From Trema orientale (lineage: Eukaryota > Streptophyta > Magnoliopsida > Rosales > Cannabaceae): 64,000 bases of DNA. The stretch is taken from NCBI GenBank assembly GCA_002914845.1, contig JXTC01000491.1, positions 68,373 to 132,372 on the forward strand, in the 5' to 3' direction. The number at the start of each line of letters is the position of its first letter. Positions within the stretch are counted from its first letter, which is position 1. Of the stretch, positions 49,920 through 62,369 are shown piece by piece. Both the position numbers and the translations under genes were made by a program. The notes beneath the pieces are model-generated. The model was given only the letters and a program-made list of their open reading frames with translations. It made no database searches and was not told the DNA's origin.

Positions 49920-50480
49920 TCCATGATTCAAACAACCAAAATAAAAAGGTCTTCAGTCCAAACCCAACAATCACATAGGCATTTTATCAAATACCTAGGA
50001 TGCATCTAAATATCAAGCTCCATAAATCACATAGGTATTTTATCAAATACCTAGGCTACAATCTAAATATCAAACTCTATAAATCACACATGTGCAATGA
50101 ATGTTTACACAGCAATATATACCCCAAAAATCATATAAGTAATTGGTATTGTCCAAAAAAAAAATTCCTTAGTCTAGACCTAGCAATCACATAGGTTATC
50201 AAATACCTAGGCTACATTCTAAATATCAAACGCTATAAATCACACATGTACAACGAATGTTTACACAACAATATATACTCCGAATATCACATAAGTAATT
50301 GGTATTGTGTAAAAAAAAAATTCGTGAGTCCAAACCCAACAATCACATAGACATTTTATCAAATATCTAAGCTACAATCTAAATATCAAACTCTATAAAT
50401 CACACATAATCAATGTTTATACACCAATACATACCCCAAAAATCACGTAAGTAGTAGGTAGAAAACAAATTACATAGAAC
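49920..50480. repeat. Tandem repeat inside the MULE, unit about 158 bp, about 3.3 copies
   Basis: The phrases tatcaaatacctaggctaca, tctaaatatcaaactctata, aatcacacat, gtttacac..caatatata and ataagtaattggtattgt recur in order. The anchor ctaggctaca lies at about 50,051 and 50,207, with a variant at 50,367, giving spacings of 156 and 160. It is probably part of the MULE's own noncoding DNA. Confidence 0.85.
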
Positions 50481-51214
50481 AATCAAGAAAGGGGAAAAAA
50501 AGAGTAAATCCAAACCCAAACCTCAAATTATCCTTGCTTGCCTATAGAGTGATTTATTTCAACCTTAACTCTCCTAATGGAGACAAATCTAAGCTGCAAC
50601 GCCCTTGGCTTGAGAATGTTTTTTTTTAAAGGAAGAAACATGTAAATATATATATACACACTTCAATAAAGATGTAGCAGACATTTTTAATCAATTCTCA
50701 CAAGAAAAGATAGAGAATGAGGGAAAGAAAAATAAGTGAGAATTACGGTATGCCCGAGGGCCATTTACGAAGTTAGACAGTATTGTATAAAAGGATTCCC
50801 AGGTTTGAAATTACGAAAGAGAAGTAAGAGTAAGGGACACCAGCCACTATGATAGCTCAGGTTTTTCCTTGGCTTGAAAATCTTCCCTGGGCTTCCAAGA
50901 TGCCGAATTCTGTTGGCCCTTGAAGGTTGAACGTGAGGTGAGTAATTTTAGAAAAGTTTATCTACACTTTTATTTGTTTAGTTCTTTTATGTTTTTGGTA
51001 AATATTTAAAGTGTTTGGAAACAAGAATATCATATTTTCAGTTTGGATTCGTAATTCTTAGGGGGGGCAAATTTGTCAAAATATGGACTCATGGTACAAA
51101 TTTTTTGAAATTCAAAATATAAAGGCATTTTTTTACGGAAATCAAGACTCATGGTTTAAATTGTAGAAATATTAAACTTCAGGATTTTTTTTTTAGCAGT
51201 TAACCTTAATATAT

Positions 51215-51750
51215 ATATATATATATACACACACTAGTATTAGAACACGTGCCATAGACACGTGCCTCTTAGGAATTTTTTTTTAATTTTAAATAATTCA
51301 GAACGAATAAATTGAATTATGATAAAAAAAAAAAAAGTGTTCCACAATTATCATTTTAGGCTTTTAACCTTATGTGAGAAAAAAAATAGAAAAGAATTAG
51401 AAAATTGTGTACAAGCAAATGCTAAAAAATAAAAAAACATGAAAAGGAATTGAAAAGGGAACACGTGTCTAATCCTCTAAGGATATCTCAAAATTAAAAC
51501 ACATTAAAATGTTTACAAGCTATAGATAAGAAATTGACACGTTTTCTCTTGCCATATTCAAACTAAGCCTTCTAAAAATGAAAAAAGACCAAGTAGGTTA
51601 TTTTAGTTGGCTAAAAACGTTTATTTTAAATAAAAAAATAAGCACCTGGAGGACATCTCGTTAACCGAGGAGATTCATTTTTCTATAATGTTAGTAGATA
51701 TGATGTAGTTTATTAATATATATGTGAATTTATGTCATATTCATAAATAT
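51215..51750. other. AT-rich intergenic sequence
   Basis: It starts with a (ta)n(ca)n run and then unremarkable AT-rich DNA. No gene or transposon end is supported. Confidence 0.4.
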
Positions 51751-51753
51751 ATA

Positions 51754-51982
51754 TGCACCAATTTAGTAAGTATTTTTTTTTAACCTATGCACAGGTATTA
51801 TTTTGACCAATTAAAATTTATCATACACATTTTTTATAGTAAGAAGTAAGAGAGATAAATAATATTAATAATGTGTCTTTTCATGCACATCATTATAGTC
51901 GTTGGATCACCGTTAGATAATGATCTAACGGTTAAAAGAAATACCTATACATAGGTTTAAAAAAATACATATTGAATTGGCA
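51754..51982. mobile_element. MITE-like inverted-repeat element, about 230 bp, with a central palindrome
   Basis: The left end gcaccaatttagtaagtatttttttttaacctatgcacaggtatt and the reverse complement of the right end (gccaattcaatatgtatttttttaaacctatgtataggtatt) match over about 45 bp with few differences. Near the right it contains accgttagat-aatg-atctaacggt, a perfect 10-bp palindrome with a 4-bp loop (about 51,909-51,932). There is no coding capacity. The flanks are TA-rich, so a target duplication cannot be called. Confidence 0.7.
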
Positions 51983-52403
51983 ACCTATATATATATATAT
52001 ATTCCCTTAAAAGAAATTTTTCATCACACCAAATTTTAATTATTCAAACTATTTTAATTTATAAAGAGAGAAAATGTATTTATTCATTTAGTATTTCTTT
52101 CATAGAAAATGTTTATTTAAAGATTAGAGGTATATTTTACGAAAAATGAAGGGAAAAAAAAAAGAAGATTACATATATATTTGTCAAAATACAATTAATT
52201 TAAGTATATTTTGTTGAGAACCAAATATAATAACTCTCATTCAAAAATATAATTTCAAAATTCTAACTAAACAAAAATGATTCATTTTTCTTTTCCATTC
52301 CGCACTTACTCTCATTATAATTACCATTACTATCAATTTCATTCCATCTATTCAAATACACCCTAAGTCATTATAGTTTTGTTCTCAAATTAGAGATTTA
52401 AAG

Positions 52404-52762
52404 ACTCTATTTGGTTCGCCTATTTGAATGGGTGTATTTGAATAAAAATTGTGGAATGTGTTATAATTAGAATGGGAGACATTTGAATGTAAAAAATAGT
52501 GGAATGTGTTATAATTGAAATGGAAGCATTGGAATGAACCATTCAAAAACACCTTCTCTCCTCCATTCTCATCCAAGACACAAAAAAAACCATTCCAATA
52601 GTTGATTTTTCTGATGGACCATTTGAATGGAAAAACTGAATTATTGAAACAAACACACATTCTTAAAGCTCATTTGAATGGAAAAACTTGAGTTGTTAAA
52701 ACAAACACCCATTCAAATGAGTTTTCCATTCCAATAAAATAGAATTGGTAAACCAAACAGGA
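52404..52762 (+). mobile_element. MITE copy 1 of a family also present in the host gene's intron
   Basis: Ends ctatttggttcgcc and ggtaaaccaaacag are imperfect inverted repeats. The interior has repeated words gtggaatgtgttataatt and gaatggaaaaact. The reverse complement of 60,901-61,252 shows the same order of words (ttcgcctatttgaatg, ggaatg.gttata, gacattTgaa, ggaccattcgaa). Confidence 0.7.
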
Positions 52763-53065
52763 AAGTATTTTTCTAGTTCCATCTTGAGGTTTAAAGTGTA
52801 TAGGAAATTAGTTTGTGCTCGAGTTTTGAGGGGAAAAAAAAGTTCTTTTATAGGGTGCCTTTTCACATTAATAGGTTTTGTATGATTTTATTAAGTTTTA
52901 TTTTTGAAATATACAACTCTGGCAGTACGCATCAGGCTAGATGTTTTTTATTTTTTATTTTTTTAATTTTTAAAGAAAAAATAAAAAGATAATATGCTTT
53001 TAGCAGCACCGCGGTGGGTCATTGGGTCCACTAGCATGTGGCGCTAGTAAGGGCTATTTTAGGCC

Positions 53066-53638
53066 CTTTACAGTTTGTTTCACGAACAAAATTGGATTGA
53101 ATTGGATTAAATTATTAATTAGATTAAATTAGATTGTCTAATACAATACTATATTTGATGTAATATAAGACTATAATATAAATACATTAAAAAATTTCTC
53201 AATAGAATTTGTCATATTTTATTTATAAAATAAGAAAATATATACTTCATATACATGAGAGATAATTTTTTTTTTTGAAAAGTAGAGATAAAGTTAAATT
53301 ATAGTCAAATAAATAATTATATTTTGAATTTTTTTTAAAGAAATAATGTGTATAAAAGATTCATTATAAAAAAAAAAAAACAGAATTTAAAGGCGAAACT
53401 TGAGATAAAATTTATCTTAAGAAAAAATTATCCAAAAAAATTAAAAAAAAAAAACTCATCAATTTGTCCCTTGACTAGGACTAAATAAACCCAAGTTCTC
53501 GGTGGGATTATTTAGTCCCATGCCCAAGAGATTAAATTTGGGACTGGACTATTTAGTCCAATTCCTTTCAAGGCCCAAACAAGGGACTGGACAAAATAAT
53601 TTAATCCCATGAGCTAATCTGGTCCTCCAAACGAGGCC
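53066..53638. mobile_element. MITE-like element, possible relative of the 43,322-43,734 MITE
   Basis: The left end ggccctttacagtttgtttcacg and the inverse of the right end, ggcctcgtttggagga, share a GGCC...TTTG pattern. The interior phrase aatactatatttgatgtaatat resembles aatactattctatatttggtg in the 43.3-kb MITE. The target duplication is unclear. Confidence 0.5.
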
Positions 53639-53639
53639 T

Positions 53640-55085
53640 TTTTTTTTTTTTTTGAGAAATTTAGGTGGATAACCAATATTTTAAAATTGATAAAGTAGAT
53701 GTTCACTTTTTAAATTTTATAGCTAAATGTTCATGTATATATATTTTTACATTTGGTAGATAAACATATCTACCAATTTCAGTTACTGTTCTGAAATGTA
53801 TTGGGTATATAATTTTTTATACTTGGTATATAAACATACATACCGTACATTTTGCTATAACATTTGATAAAGGGATATTTACTTAAATTGAGCCCAAAAT
53901 TTGGTCATATTTTGATAAAGCCCTTTTTTCCCCCCCTTGCTTTGTGTGTTTTAAGTTACTTTTTGGTGCATTTTCATGTCTTTTTTCTTTTATTGTTTTA
54001 ATAAAATTTATTGGCATATGCTAATTTTTACTGAATCACTTATTTAGGCCTAATTTTAATCGGATTTTATAATTTAAATATTTTATATGACATTGACATA
54101 AATTTTTTTGGCTAAAATATTAGAAAAATGTAATGATTTTTCTTTGTTTTAAATATAGCTAGAAAGGGATTTTTTTTTTTTGCTAAAATGAAAAAACCTA
54201 AGGTTTTTTTTCCGATAATTACCCTATATTTTAATAGTACTCTAGCTATTTATTATTATAGTTACAAGTTACAACTTATTATGAAGCATAATAAGACTTA
54301 TCTACAAATAAATTCTAGAGATAGTAATACTGAACTAGGATTCTAGGAGGTTGGAGAAGTATGTTACGATCTTGATCTAAATTATAGGTTATATTTGTCA
54401 AGATATTGCACTTGATTAGTTTCATAAGTAAATTCTAAATATATTAGATGTGTGTTATTTTATTCTTAACTCATAAATAGTAGAGAAAATGTGGTATATG
54501 TCCACCATTTAAATTTTATAGCTGCATGTCTAAAAACTCCTCAACTGATGTGTTATTATGTCTTTAATTTTGTCGTTATTTATTTTGTTTAGTTTATTTT
54601 GTTTCTCTCTCTCTAATTGTTGTTCCTCTCTCTCTCTCTCTCTCTTGTTCAGCCATTGACTTTTGGAGAAGCTGTTATTGAATCTCCATCATTGTTCTTG
54701 ATTTTTTGAGCGAAATCTTGTAGTGCTCCAGCCTTATTTGGTTCTCCTTCTTCCCTGACACCGGTAGCGTTTTCCTACAATATTTTTTGTTACTTTCTTC
54801 CATTGGGTTTTTTTTTTTTAATCTTGATTTTGATCTTGTGTATTGGTTTCGTTGCATTTAGGTTTATGCTACCTTGTTAATTTTGAGTTTTGTTTTTATG
54901 TTGACTTTTGATCTTCTTCCATACCTATTCATTTTGTGTTTGATTCTTTTGTGCATTATTTTGGGGATTTTGATTTTCATTGCTAATTTTTATTGCAATT
55001 ATTATTATTATTTTTTTTATAATTGGGTTTCTTGTAAAGGCTGAGTATCGGTTCTTTTATTTCAGATGAATGATTTTTTATTATT
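53640..55085. other. AT-rich intergenic sequence
   Basis: It contains T-rich runs and a (tc)n microsatellite at about 54,625-54,646. A slightly GC-richer stretch lies near 54,650-54,770, where no gene could be recognised. Confidence 0.4.
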
Positions 55086-55089
55086 GGTA

Positions 55090-56250
55090 ATAGTTACTAT
55101 CATAATCCAAACCCTGGCTCACTGGCAGGAATTTTACAAGTCGAAATTTAATATTTATTTTAGAAACTTTTTTAAGAAAAATGACCTTTAGTTTCAAAAT
55201 GATATCTTTAGAAAAATTCATAAAAATAATCCAAAATGTAACAGTTTTATGCTCACAATTAGATATAGATTGATAATGTAATTTATTAAATATTTACAAG
55301 CATTATCATTATTCTCATAATTTAGATATAGCAATTATACAGGCCAAATTTATAATGTGAGCCATAACGTATTTCTACAAATCTAAATAATTAAAATAGG
55401 GGTCTTCCAAACGGTTACCGAGTTCTAAAAATAACAGCAAGCTTTCTGCAACTCACTTTGCTCTTGAATTTCTCAAATTATATTGGACAATACCTAAGAG
55501 GGAGGGAGAGTGAGCTAACACCCAATAGAGAATCGATTACATGTTTTTCATTTTATATTAAATACTTTTAAAGTTTTGATTGGTTAACAGTATAGCAAAA
55601 GCCAAAGATTTTACAAATAAAATTTTTAACACGTTGTATACTATACCAATTTTAGAACAATTATCCAATATACATTCCAATTATATTATATACGCATATA
55701 TCATCACGTGACATAGTCCGAAAGTCCACCCAAAGGAAATCTGTACTGAAGATATAATAAGTCCGTATGTCCTAATTGTATATTCGTGCAATGATGGCCA
55801 TCGTGTATTGAGTAAGTATGTAATGCAGATGCATGAAATGAACATGTACAATTATGACTCAGTTCATAAAATTAACCATACAGTAATTTTCAAAATTTTC
55901 GATAAACTACTTTTATAAAAATGGGGGCTAACTAACTAACAGACTAAGATTGTCTTTCGTTCAGAGATAGAAAGTTAAGACTAAAATGTTTAGTGGATAG
56001 AAAAACATCCTACGTACATTTCTTCTCTCATTTTAGAGGATTCCATTTTTCCATAAAAAGGTCTGGCATTTCTCATTATAAACAAAAAATATCGTCTTTG
56101 TTCATTATACAACATCTCAATGATTGATCTAATTGTCATTACCTTACATTTCAATTATCAAATTATGATATTGAAATCTTCATTGATCTAGCTAATATAA
56201 TGTTCTAGTTACTAGGCTATGATTGTCTTGCTTATTACTTTATCCCTTGT
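55090..56250 (-). repeat. Diverged Gypsy LTR fragment (solo LTR or remnant)
   Basis: The phrase gagtgagctaacacccaatagagaatcgattacatgttttt (about 55,508-55,547) matches gagtgagttaatagccagtagagaatcgattaaaagttttt in the 5' LTR of Gypsy element 2 (about 21,464-21,504). The preceding text (caatacctaagaggga) also corresponds. The left edge, near 55,100, resembles the LTR end with heavy divergence. No coding remains lie beside it, so it is likely an old solo LTR or fragment. Confidence 0.5.
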
Positions 56251-56429
56251 AAGATTTTAGAACATTAAAATGAACTAATTATGGTTAGATACACAAACAA
56301 TAAATTCTGCCTTTTTTTTTTTTTTTTTGAAAAGAAATCAATAACTTTTGTTAAGAGCGAAAAGTTGAGCTTTTTCATACACAGCTTTTTCCTTTGATTT
56401 CATTTATCTCTTCAGAACATTTTCTGAAC

Positions 56430-56657
56430 TCACATGATTTACAAACACAATGAGACAAAACTAACATTGAACAAGTACAAATTAGACAGCCAAAAGAATC
56501 AGTTTATAGCAAAATTTTCCAAATCCTCTTCTTTTCAACCAAGGACTACAATCACCAAAGAATACAAGGCACATGACGGCTGATGAGCTGCTTTCTTCCA
56601 AGAGCCTGAAGCACCGTGAAATAGAACAAGGTGGCCAACGAATAAAAGATTTAGGGC
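56430..56657 (-). other. Probable 3' UTR of the TMEM87-like gene
   Basis: Downstream of the stop codon, in gene direction, the sequence is mixed-composition and T-rich, with tttgtacttgttcaatg and a TGTAAA-containing stretch near 56,435-56,445. That is the T-rich, near-upstream-element style of plant polyadenylation regions. The exact cleavage site cannot be read from sequence alone. Confidence 0.45.
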
Positions 56658-59600
56658 TCATTCCCTCTTATCTTCTTCGGAATTGTCTTCCTCATCGTAG
56701 TTCTCCTCATCCCTGGCTTTCTTCTCTTTTTTCTCTTGCTTGACTAAGCTGAGATCACCATCGGACTTTCCCCTAGTTAGAGATTGAGCTTCTTCATCAT
56801 CAGAATCTTCTCCTACTTCCTCTGAGTAAGCGTACCTATATATATTTCAGGAGCAGAAATCAGCATAATGGGGTGCAAGGAAAATACAAATACTTCTAAA
56901 TGGACCTTTGTGAAGCATTTGGGAAAAGAAAGAAAGAAAAACAGTAACTAACCTAACATTTGTGCATATTTAAACAACAATCAAAATTTGCACATACGCT
57001 CAGTAAAGTTTTCCTCTAGTTTTTGAAGTTGGCTCCATGAATGTACAGGTTATAACACAAGTACCAAAAAGGATTTTCATTTTCCATGTTGGCACGTGAA
57101 AAAGGAGAAGATTCTTGGCTTTGAATGATCTGTTTTTCTTTTTGATGTTAAAGATTAAACAACATACTTCGAAATAACATAACAAATCATCAGAAGCACT
57201 GACAAAGTGGTGAATTTCCTAACTGTTCAGTGAGCATTAGCATGACTGGTTTAAAAAGTACAGTTATTCACACACCGTTGAGAACTCTGAGATGGGGCCC
57301 AGAGATAGCAGATAACACAAAGCAATGCAAATGCAAGAATGTCCCAAAAAGCAGTGATGATCCAAGCACTCTGCCACCTTTCATTAAATGGATCTGTGGC
57401 TTTGAAGTAGACCTGCATGAGGACACTCATCCCATTTATAACTCATTGTATTTAAAATAATTAAAAGATTCGGAGAATTGCATAAACGTGTTAAAGAAAA
57501 CTAGTTCATAAGAATATAGCTGTAATTGAAAAACTAAAAATTTCCAGCAATAGGAGTTTCACCTAAGAGAAAATGTCGAACGGTTAAATGGAACTAAACT
57601 CACGGATATAGCCTGTCACAGCCTCGTGCAATGAAAAACACCGACGCCCACATATGAGGAAACATGAAAAAAAAGTTTAGACCAATCCTGAACAGCCTAA
57701 AATGTTCTAACACAATACTACCCTCGAGAGAAGAAATTTATTTTTAGTGGTCAAGTGTTGCTGAAAGACAGCAAGTTATCTGGACCTGTAATTTGCTAAA
57801 CTAGGAATATTGAGGAGGATATTGCTCAAGTTCAAGCATTACTCATGCAGGAGTACATGGTGGAGTCATGACCACTATAAAGTACCATAAACTTGAAGTG
57901 TTAAAAGACAACCAAAATGTGGTGAAGTTGAATGATAAAAATATATTAAAGGAGATGCTCATATCTACCATTTGAACAAGAATGTTAGACCAAGGTCAAT
58001 GCCAAATATCATAGCTAAATAAGAAGATAAGGAATAAATTGCTTTCAACTGTTTGGTAAATGCCCCCAAACCTAAAGGTACAAGGACTCGGTATTATCTC
58101 TATTTAGTAGTTCCCAGGGGAATCAGTAAAGGGACAGAAAATAACACAGGAGAAATGGTCAAAAGAATGATGGGGACTGTGGCTTTGGTTGAACTGCATA
58201 ATGAAGAAAGATTCGTGTAAGAAGCCTAGTAATCCAGAAAAGAACTCATGTAACATTATGTGGGAAATAAAACCATGGGCCAGTCAAATAAGCCATTGTT
58301 CTACCTTGTACTGAGGAAGAAAGAGCAGAAAAACAATGTCAAACATTGATAATATAATTGTAAAAAATGAGGCTTGTAGACCAACTGAACTAACTCATCA
58401 TCTGTGCCTACTGCTCTGAACTAAGCAAGGATAACATTATCTTGTGTCTGAATTCTGCAAGAAGTTACAAGAAATATCTGAAAAACGTCTTTCATGATCA
58501 AAGCAAATGCATCCTAAATCAATAATACAGTTTGAAGAAAGAGCATATGCTGTTGCACCTTAGTTTACTCCATGTCATACTAGTTTATATATACCATATG
58601 GAAATATCATACAGGAAAACCATATGTAAACTTTTCTAGAGTACAGTAAATTAAAAGTTAAATTGGAAAATTTTTATACACTAAAACTTAACCTCGTAAG
58701 CAATCCAAGCAACCGAGACAATCACTGTAACTGCTAATGCGTTGGAGAACTTTCTATATATATCCAACTTTACAGAACTCCTCTTTGCCTGGAAAGGTAA
58801 CTAGTTCAGTTTCTGAAACTTTCACGTGTGAAAATGTAATGGAAGTGACAAATGAAAAAATGTATATGTGATTGCAACATAGTAAAGGAATCCAAAAACC
58901 AGAAACAAAAGATCAGTAGTGAAAATGTCACACCTGTAACTGCTCTAGTGTTTTTGAGAGAGAGGTAAATATCCACAATATCAAAAATGCATCTAAAAAT
59001 GCATCGGGTAGGACCAAAAAGAGTCTTGCCCGTCCTGATATGTCATTGATCGTTCCCACATACTCGGTAATATTCAACAATTCTGTGGCCAAAAAGTAAG
59101 TTACTCCCAGAAGAATCACCTTTGAGGTAAGACCACCAAGTGTAGGACGCACAACTCCATAACCCATTGAAACAGAGAGAATAAGGAGACGGGAAATTGT
59201 TTTTCTCACAGCCCCAACTGTCACAACCCATGTTGTAAGTACAACAGGCCTCGTTCCAGTATTATTGAAATGTACATACTCAAGATGCCAAAGAATCATC
59301 TCAAACAATCCAAGAGCAATTACAGCTGTAATGCAATGTTGAAGTTGCAGAATATCCTTCCAAAACCTCACATACTGAGAGAACCAAATCACACTAAGCA
59401 AGAAATAAGCAAGTGACATATACACGTAAAATTTCATCAATGGAGCCATCCTACCTGGTAGAAAACCATCAGGATTTTTCCACGATGTCTTTCCATTCAT
59501 TGTTAGACCCTTGAGTTTTGGATCACATGCCACAAAAAACAAGTTATACATTCCCGTTTTTGTGATAGGAACCTCAGAATTATCCATACTTGCAATTAGA

Positions 59601-62327
59601 GAATTTCCACTAAATTGTGCGTTCAGAACAATAGGCCAGTTAATATCTGTTGCAGAAGGTATCCTAATAACTTCACCTTGCTTACAACCCTCCATCTTAG
59701 CAAGATCAGGGGTGCAACATATGGCTCTCTGTCCACCATAAGCTGAGCCACCAATATTATTGCGGTCGGCTGCCTCAAAAATTATAATTTGTATCAACCC
59801 GGTACTGTGTTCCATGTCAGAGTGTTGATCAGCAGCAGCCTTGCCTCTCCAAAATTTGATATTTTCAAATCTATTTGAAGGAAAACATCAAAGACCAAAC
59901 TTAAAATGAAGGAACGAAAGTAATAACTATTAGGCAAAAGAAGGATACTCTTACAGTCTCACTCTACCCCAATGAACCAAATTTATAGAAACCCCTTTTA
60001 CATATAAGTGACTATATGAGCATCACTTTTGCCCCTAACGTAGGAGGGTTTTCTAGACCATTGGATGGAAACTGGTGCTAATAAAAAATTGTGTATAAAA
60101 CATATGGTGCACTAGAATATGTGGAAATAAAACTCCAATATAAAAAATAAAAAAATGAGCAACTTCATGTTCTCCTCTACCTGCTCTCTCTTTCATACCC
60201 AAACTTAGAAATTAAATGACTTTTATGCTCATAATCTTAGCAACCAGATTATAATTTTACTCTATAAATACAATTCAGTGACTCCTATAATCATGATGGT
60301 CAGTTATTGCTATTAATTTCCAAATCCTTACACACATTTTTGGTAAAGCAATAGAATATAGTTCCAGCAAACCACCTCTCTCTCTTCCCCACTGAAGCCC
60401 AAATTTATAGTAGAAGAAACAATCAGTTTCATGATTTGCCTGGAAAAATAGGTTCGTAAACCTTCATCTAGGTTTCTCTGAGGAATCGTTGTTCTTCGAA
60501 AGAAGGAAAAATAAATAAATAAATTTCAGGAGCCCAATTAACGGTTCCGTTTTTGCTTTTTTTTTTTTTTAATCCATCTTTTTTTTTTTTAGGCAAACCT
60601 CGACGGTACGAGGGAAACTTTGTTAAAGAAAAAGGAAGAAAAGAAAAGAACACCTAATCAGAGGGGGTATAAAGTCGTTCATTAGGTTTTCTTCAAAGTT
60701 AATCATTTTTTCATTTTTTTTCTAATATAATATGGGTAATAACTAATAAGCTTCACGGGTTTACACCCTGAGATTTTCATAAGTCAAAAGCTTTAAATCA
60801 CCAAAGTAAATGACTAAATTGTGATACCGATGATGGTGGTGGAGATGAAATTATTACTTGGGATTGAAAAAATGAAGCAGATTTGAGATTAAAAAATAAT
60901 GACCTCATTTGGTTCAACCATTCTCATTCATTCAAATTCTAAAATTGGAATAGGTGTTTATTTTAACAATTCCAGTTTTTCTATTCAAATGGTCCATTTG
61001 AATGGGTGTTTGTTTCAATAATTCAGTTTTTCCATTCAGATGTCACCTCAGTCACATCAATCACTGAAATGGTTTTTTTCTTTTTGGAATGAGAATAGAG
61101 TTCCCTCTTTGTTTTCGAATGGTCCATTCTAATGTCTCCTATTGTAATTACAACTCATCCTATTTTATTTCACTTCAAATGTCTCACATTCTAAGTATAA
61201 CTCATTCCATAATTTCCACTTAAATATACTCATTCAAATAGGCGAACTAAAAAAATGAAGGCTTGACGGAATAGGGTGAAAATATGTTTTGGATTTTAAG
61301 AAATTTATTAGGGTGAAAATGGAGGCTTGATGGAATAGAGAGTGGCACAATAGAATGGAGATGGTAAGGACAAAAATCAAGTTCAACAATGATCAACTTA
61401 ATCATTTAGATTTCTGGAAGACAATAGAGAAGAAAAAGAGTAGCAGACAATTTCTGGGAAAAGCTCAAGTCATGGACAAGGGGTAAAGAAAGCGTATAAA
61501 TCGATAGGCATATTTCGGTGCAGTGAGATGTAGTTATCATCTGTCTAAGATCACTATTTTTACAACTATTGGATTAAATCAAATGGTTTAAATAGTGCTC
61601 TTACAAGTAGGAGGGATTTTCCCACTCTTACACAAGAACTTCCCAAAATCATTTAAAAAGATAAAAAATAAAATAAAAAAAGATGCAGAAAGAAGACCAG
61701 TTAATTTTTCTTCTTGTGAGGAATCATGTTCTCTTGTCTTGTGACGTCAATGTGCTTGGATTTAGTTATCTAATACAGGATATTGGAAGCATTGCCTCCG
61801 AGACCTATCATATTAAACCTAATGAGAATAAATTTTCGATGCCAAGGTGAGGTCACTAAGAGATTAAGACATCATACAACAATAGACAAAATCAGCAACT
61901 GGGGCTCTGTTGGTGACATGAATAAGTTCTCGTTCAAATATTAAATTCCTCGTTGCTTCAAACGGGTTGAATATGAAACTTACACTCTCTGATTTCGAAA
62001 GGAATCTCCACAATATCAAACATCTAATCCCGTACAAATCCGTTACTTAAAACAAACTAAATTTTAAGTACCCCTTCTTAAACTAGTATAAGGAGGTAGA
62101 TTCTAGTTTCTGCCTACAATTATTTTCTGCGTTCTTACTTAATTTATACATTCAGCCCTAATTTAGATATGAATCCCAGAATGGTTCTTCAAATTACAAT
62201 TCCTATTATTTCCTATGATGCATTCGACGAAAAAACTAACTTAAAAAACTTAACTGCATACAAGAATCTGGTGAAGAAAACTAACACGAGAACAATTACA
62301 GATTTGAAGATCGTCTTTTCTATTTTG

Positions 62328-62369
<42 letters not shown>

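Larger units (their letters stand above)
43765..51205 (+). mobile_element. MuDR/MULE DNA transposon with long terminal inverted repeats, about 7.4 kb
   Basis: The sequence at about 43,790-43,925 and the reverse complement of about 51,060-51,195 align over some 130 bp. Shared blocks include aaaaaaaaaatcc.gaag, cttgatttt.gtaaaaaaat, attttgaatttcaaa.aatttgtacc and atattt...aaattt. These long inverted ends enclose a MULE transposase gene. A candidate 8-9-bp target duplication, ttaatata(a/t), lies at 43,757-43,765 and 51,206-51,214, but the surroundings are AT-rich and so this is weak. Long TIRs and a 9-bp duplication are typical of MuDR-type MULEs. Confidence 0.78.

Noticed and set aside
59043-59741. 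Short frames overlapping exon 2 of the TMEM87-like gene
   Set aside because: They are shadows of the real coding frame, which is continuous with the other exons.
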